From assembly GCA_947073895.1 (NCBI GenBank), contig CAMTNN010000077.1, positions 1-7,034 on the forward strand: a stretch of 7,034 bases of DNA. Reading direction: 5' to 3'. This DNA is from an uncultured cyanobacterium (GTDB taxonomy: Bacteria; Cyanobacteriota; Vampirovibrionia; Gastranaerophilales; Gastranaerophilaceae). A program made the position numbers and the translations under genes. Shown in pieces: positions 5,009 to 7,034 of this stretch (positions are counted from its first letter, which is position 1; the number at the start of each line of letters is the position of its first letter). The notes under the pieces were generated by a model that saw nothing but the letters and a program-made list of their open reading frames with translations, had not been told where the DNA came from and searched no databases.

Positions 5009-6481
5009 GTGGATAGATTGCTTTCAATACCGTTTTTAATATTTTTACCGATGCTTGCGTCGTTTATTTTGATGTCACCGTTTTTTACAAGAAATGAAAT
5101 TGTTGTAAGGCGTTTTACTAAAGGTTTTTGCGTATTTCATTTTATTTATGCGGTATTTATGCTTGCATTTTTTGATTCCGCAAACCCTTATTTAAGCAAA
5201 ATAAGCTTCTTTGGTTTGGATTGGATTCAATCAATGGGAGTGACTTTTTCGTTTAAATTAGACGGAGTCGGGATGATTTTAACAGTGTTAACTTCGTTTA
5301 TCTTCTTGATCGCATCAATTTCAAGCAAATTGAATATACGTAAGAATCATAAATTTTATTATTCAATGCTGCTTTTATTGATGTCATCAATTCTCGGTAT
5401 TTTTGCAGCATCTGATATGTTTGTATTCTTTATGTTCTGGGAACTTGAACTTATTCCTGCATATTTCTTAATCGGCGGGGATTTTTCAGCAGAGCCTCAT
5501 CCTGAAGCAAAAAAATCTGCAGTAAAATTTGTATTATTTACGTTTTTAGGCAGTATGATTATGCTGCTTGGAATGCTGCTTTTACATTATTATAACTATG
5601 TAATGACAGGTGTTTTATCCGCTTCGTTTGCAGATATTTTTGCAAATCCGATTCCTCATCAAATCCAAATGTTAATTGCAATATGTTTCTTGATAGGTTT
5701 TGGCGTGAAGCTTCCTATTATTCCTCTGCATACGTGGCTTCCGGATGCACATACAAATGCTCCGACTCCTGTTAGTATAATATTGGCGGGGATTTTGTTA
5801 AAAACAGGTGCTTACGGTATTTTTAGGTTTAATTATGAAATATTGCGAGATTCTTTTGCAGTAATTGCTCCGATTCTTGCAGTATTTGCTTTAGTAAATA
5901 TTATTTACACAGCGTTTGTTGCGTATTCACAGACCGATATAAAACGTATTGTTGCTTATTCAAGTATTTCTAATATGGGTTTAATCCTTTTGGGGCTTTG
6001 TGCAATGAATCAAATAGGTTTGTCGGCTTCTGTTTTTCATATGGTTGCGCACGCTCTTGTAACAGCGGGGTTATTTATGATTTGCGGAATTGTTTATCTA
6101 AGATGCAAAACCCGTGATATTAACGTTCTGGGAGGGATTGCAAAATCTATGCCGAGATTGTTCGGGTTTGCAACATTAATTGTTTTAGCTTCTATCGGAG
6201 TTCCATTGTTCGCACCGTTTATTAGTGAAATTTTAACAATGATGAGTGCTTTATTCTCCGATGTGTCTCTAACTCTCAAACTTTCTTCAGTGTTTGCTCT
6301 TCCGTTATTGATTTTAAGCTCTTGTTATATGCTTAAATTCTTGCATTCAGCGTTTTTTGGAGAGAGTGAGGCAGATTATCGTGATATAAGCGTACATGAG
6401 TTTATCGTGCTTGCTTCTATCACAGCAGGGCTGGTTATTTTCGGAATATTCCCGTCAGTCATATTGAATGGAGTAAGTTAG
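5009..6481 (+). CDS. nuoM: NADH-quinone oxidoreductase subunit M (ND4-type antiporter-like pump subunit)
   Basis: NuoM is the middle antiporter-like subunit of the membrane arm. The 490-aa length is typical and the protein is almost entirely transmembrane, with about 14 helices. Functional residues are well preserved: Glu145 in FWELELIPAYFLIGG (E. coli Glu144), Lys234 in GFGVKLPIIPLHTWLPDAH (Lys234), Lys265 in ILLKTGAYG (Lys265), His348 in HMVAHALVTAGLF, and Glu407 in PFISEIL (Glu407). The SQTDIKRIVAYSS block (307-319) and TRDINVLGGIAKSMP (368-382) are classic, unlike the matching segments of NuoL next door. The discontinuous-helix motif that usually reads LPGxSGFVGE is GVPLFAPFISE here (397-407). 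The start is a GTG at 5009, six bases after the nuoL stop, with an upstream GGGGGA. The stop TAG is immediately followed by the nuoN ATG. Confidence 0.97.
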   Translation: MDRLLSIPFLIFLPMLASFILMSPFFTRNEIVVRRFTKGFCVFHFIYAVFMLAFFDSANPYLSKISFFGLDWIQSMGVTFSFKLDGVGMILTVLTSFIFLIASISSKLNIRKNHKFYYSMLLLLMSSILGIFAASDMFVFFMFWELELIPAYFLIGGDFSAEPHPEAKKSAVKFVLFTFLGSMIMLLGMLLLHYYNYVMTGVLSASFADIFANPIPHQIQMLIAICFLIGFGVKLPIIPLHTWLPDAHTNAPTPVSIILAGILLKTGAYGIFRFNYEILRDSFAVIAPILAVFALVNIIYTAFVAYSQTDIKRIVAYSSISNMGLILLGLCAMNQIGLSASVFHMVAHALVTAGLFMICGIVYLRCKTRDINVLGGIAKSMPRLFGFATLIVLASIGVPLFAPFISEILTMMSALFSDVSLTLKLSSVFALPLLILSSCYMLKFLHSAFFGESEADYRDISVHEFIVLASITAGLVIFGIFPSVILNGVS

Positions 6482-7034
6482 ATGATTAATGATTTGTTTA
6501 ATATTTTGCTCCCGCAGGCGTGTTTGGGATTTTTTATATTAGTTCAACTCTTGTGCTCAATGTTTTTATCGCCTAGATATTTTAGATATGCGAGAATGAG
6601 TTCTGTTATTGGAATTGCATTAACTACCGTTTTGCTTTCTACTGTACAAACTGAGCCACAGTATTTTGGTTTTAGAAATTCTATAATGTCAGACAGTTAC
6701 ACTCTTTTGTTTCATTTTGTGATTTTGCTTTGCGGATTCTTTTCTGTACTTCTTACAAGAAACTTGGTTCACAACCGGAAACAAAATGCATATACGATTC
6801 AGGCATTGTTTTTAACTGCTATATTCGGGGCAATGAATGTTGTTAGTGCAAATGATTTTCTTACACTCTTTATTTCTCTGGAGTTGTTGAGCTTTCCTAC
6901 ATATTTTTTAATCGCGTCTGATAAAGGTTATTATTCTAAAGAAGCAGCGTTTAAGTATTTAATTACAAGTGCGGTTTCTACAGGTGTATTTCTATTCGGG
7001 GTATCTTATCTTTACGGTATAACTTCCAGTATCA
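6482..7034 (+). CDS. nuoN: NADH-quinone oxidoreductase subunit N (ND2-type antiporter-like pump subunit), 3'-truncated by window
   Basis: NuoN is the antiporter-like subunit nearest the NuoK/NuoJ/NuoH end. The frame opens with ATG at 6482, directly after the nuoM stop, with GGAG at 6470-6473 eight bases upstream. It stays open to the window edge: 184 codons of a protein that is normally about 450-500 aa. Recognisable parts are a first helix from about 5-29, a hydrophobic segment at 73-92, and SANDFLTLFISLELLSFPTYFLIA (122-145). The latter contains Glu134, equivalent to the essential helix-5 glutamate of E. coli NuoN (Glu133). It is followed by EAAFKYLITSAVSTGVFLFGVSYLYG, matching the family EAALKYFxxGAxxSAxxLYGxxLLYG pattern. 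The catalytic lysines and the C-terminal half lie beyond the window. The position after nuoM is standard and suggests the operon ends after this gene, which cannot be checked here. Confidence 0.95.
   Translation, partial: MINDLFNILLPQACLGFFILVQLLCSMFLSPRYFRYARMSSVIGIALTTVLLSTVQTEPQYFGFRNSIMSDSYTLLFHFVILLCGFFSVLLTRNLVHNRKQNAYTIQALFLTAIFGAMNVVSANDFLTLFISLELLSFPTYFLIASDKGYYSKEAAFKYLITSAVSTGVFLFGVSYLYGITSSI

Noticed and set aside
6094..6279. 61-aa open frame on the - strand inside nuoM
   Set aside because: It is antisense to the conserved TRDINVLGG region of NuoM and has no independent evidence.

Overview
The window is one uninterrupted stretch of a respiratory complex I (NADH:quinone oxidoreductase-type, Nuo/NDH-1) operon, all on the + strand. 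Gene order is nuoD (5' end cut off by the window), nuoH, nuoI, nuoJ, nuoK, nuoL, nuoM, nuoN (3' end cut off by the window). There is practically no non-coding DNA: junctions are overlaps of 1 to 14 bases or gaps of 0 to 6 bases. No RNA gene, mobile element, repeat array, CRISPR, promoter or terminator could be supported. Shorter open frames on the - strand are shadows of these genes.

Layout: 1-951 is the quinone-site subunit NuoD. 951-2024 is NuoH, the membrane subunit that completes the quinone chamber. 2017-2370 is the two-[4Fe-4S] subunit NuoI. 2357-2866 and 2854-3162 are the small membrane subunits NuoJ and NuoK. 3164-5002, 5009-6481 and 6482-end are the three antiporter-like proton-pumping subunits NuoL, NuoM and NuoN. 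Electrons would enter through the NuoI clusters (with NuoB, expected upstream), reduce quinone at the NuoD/NuoB/NuoH pocket, and drive ion translocation through H, J, K, L, M and N.

The most informative point is that nuoD runs directly into nuoH with a 1-base overlap. The NADH-oxidising module genes nuoE, nuoF and nuoG, which sit between these genes in operons such as that of E. coli, are not there. With an unusually compact NuoI (117 aa), this suggests an 11-subunit-type complex I fed by something other than NADH through NuoEFG, for example ferredoxin or flavodoxin. That is inference, because EFG could lie elsewhere in the genome.

Organism: an AT-rich bacterium (GC roughly in the mid-to-high 30s by eye), standard genetic code, good Shine-Dalgarno sites. 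The second cluster region of NuoI (CIFCGNC...YCP...EYELAT) resembles cyanobacterial and plastid NdhI as I remember them. One possibility is therefore a non-photosynthetic relative of Cyanobacteria, but the other subunits look generically bacterial and this placement is weak. The family assignments are ordinary. The unusual material is in sequence details: a shortened loop and several substitutions in NuoL, altered discontinuous-helix motifs in NuoL and NuoM, and a proline in the NuoJ helix that normally carries a pi-bulge.
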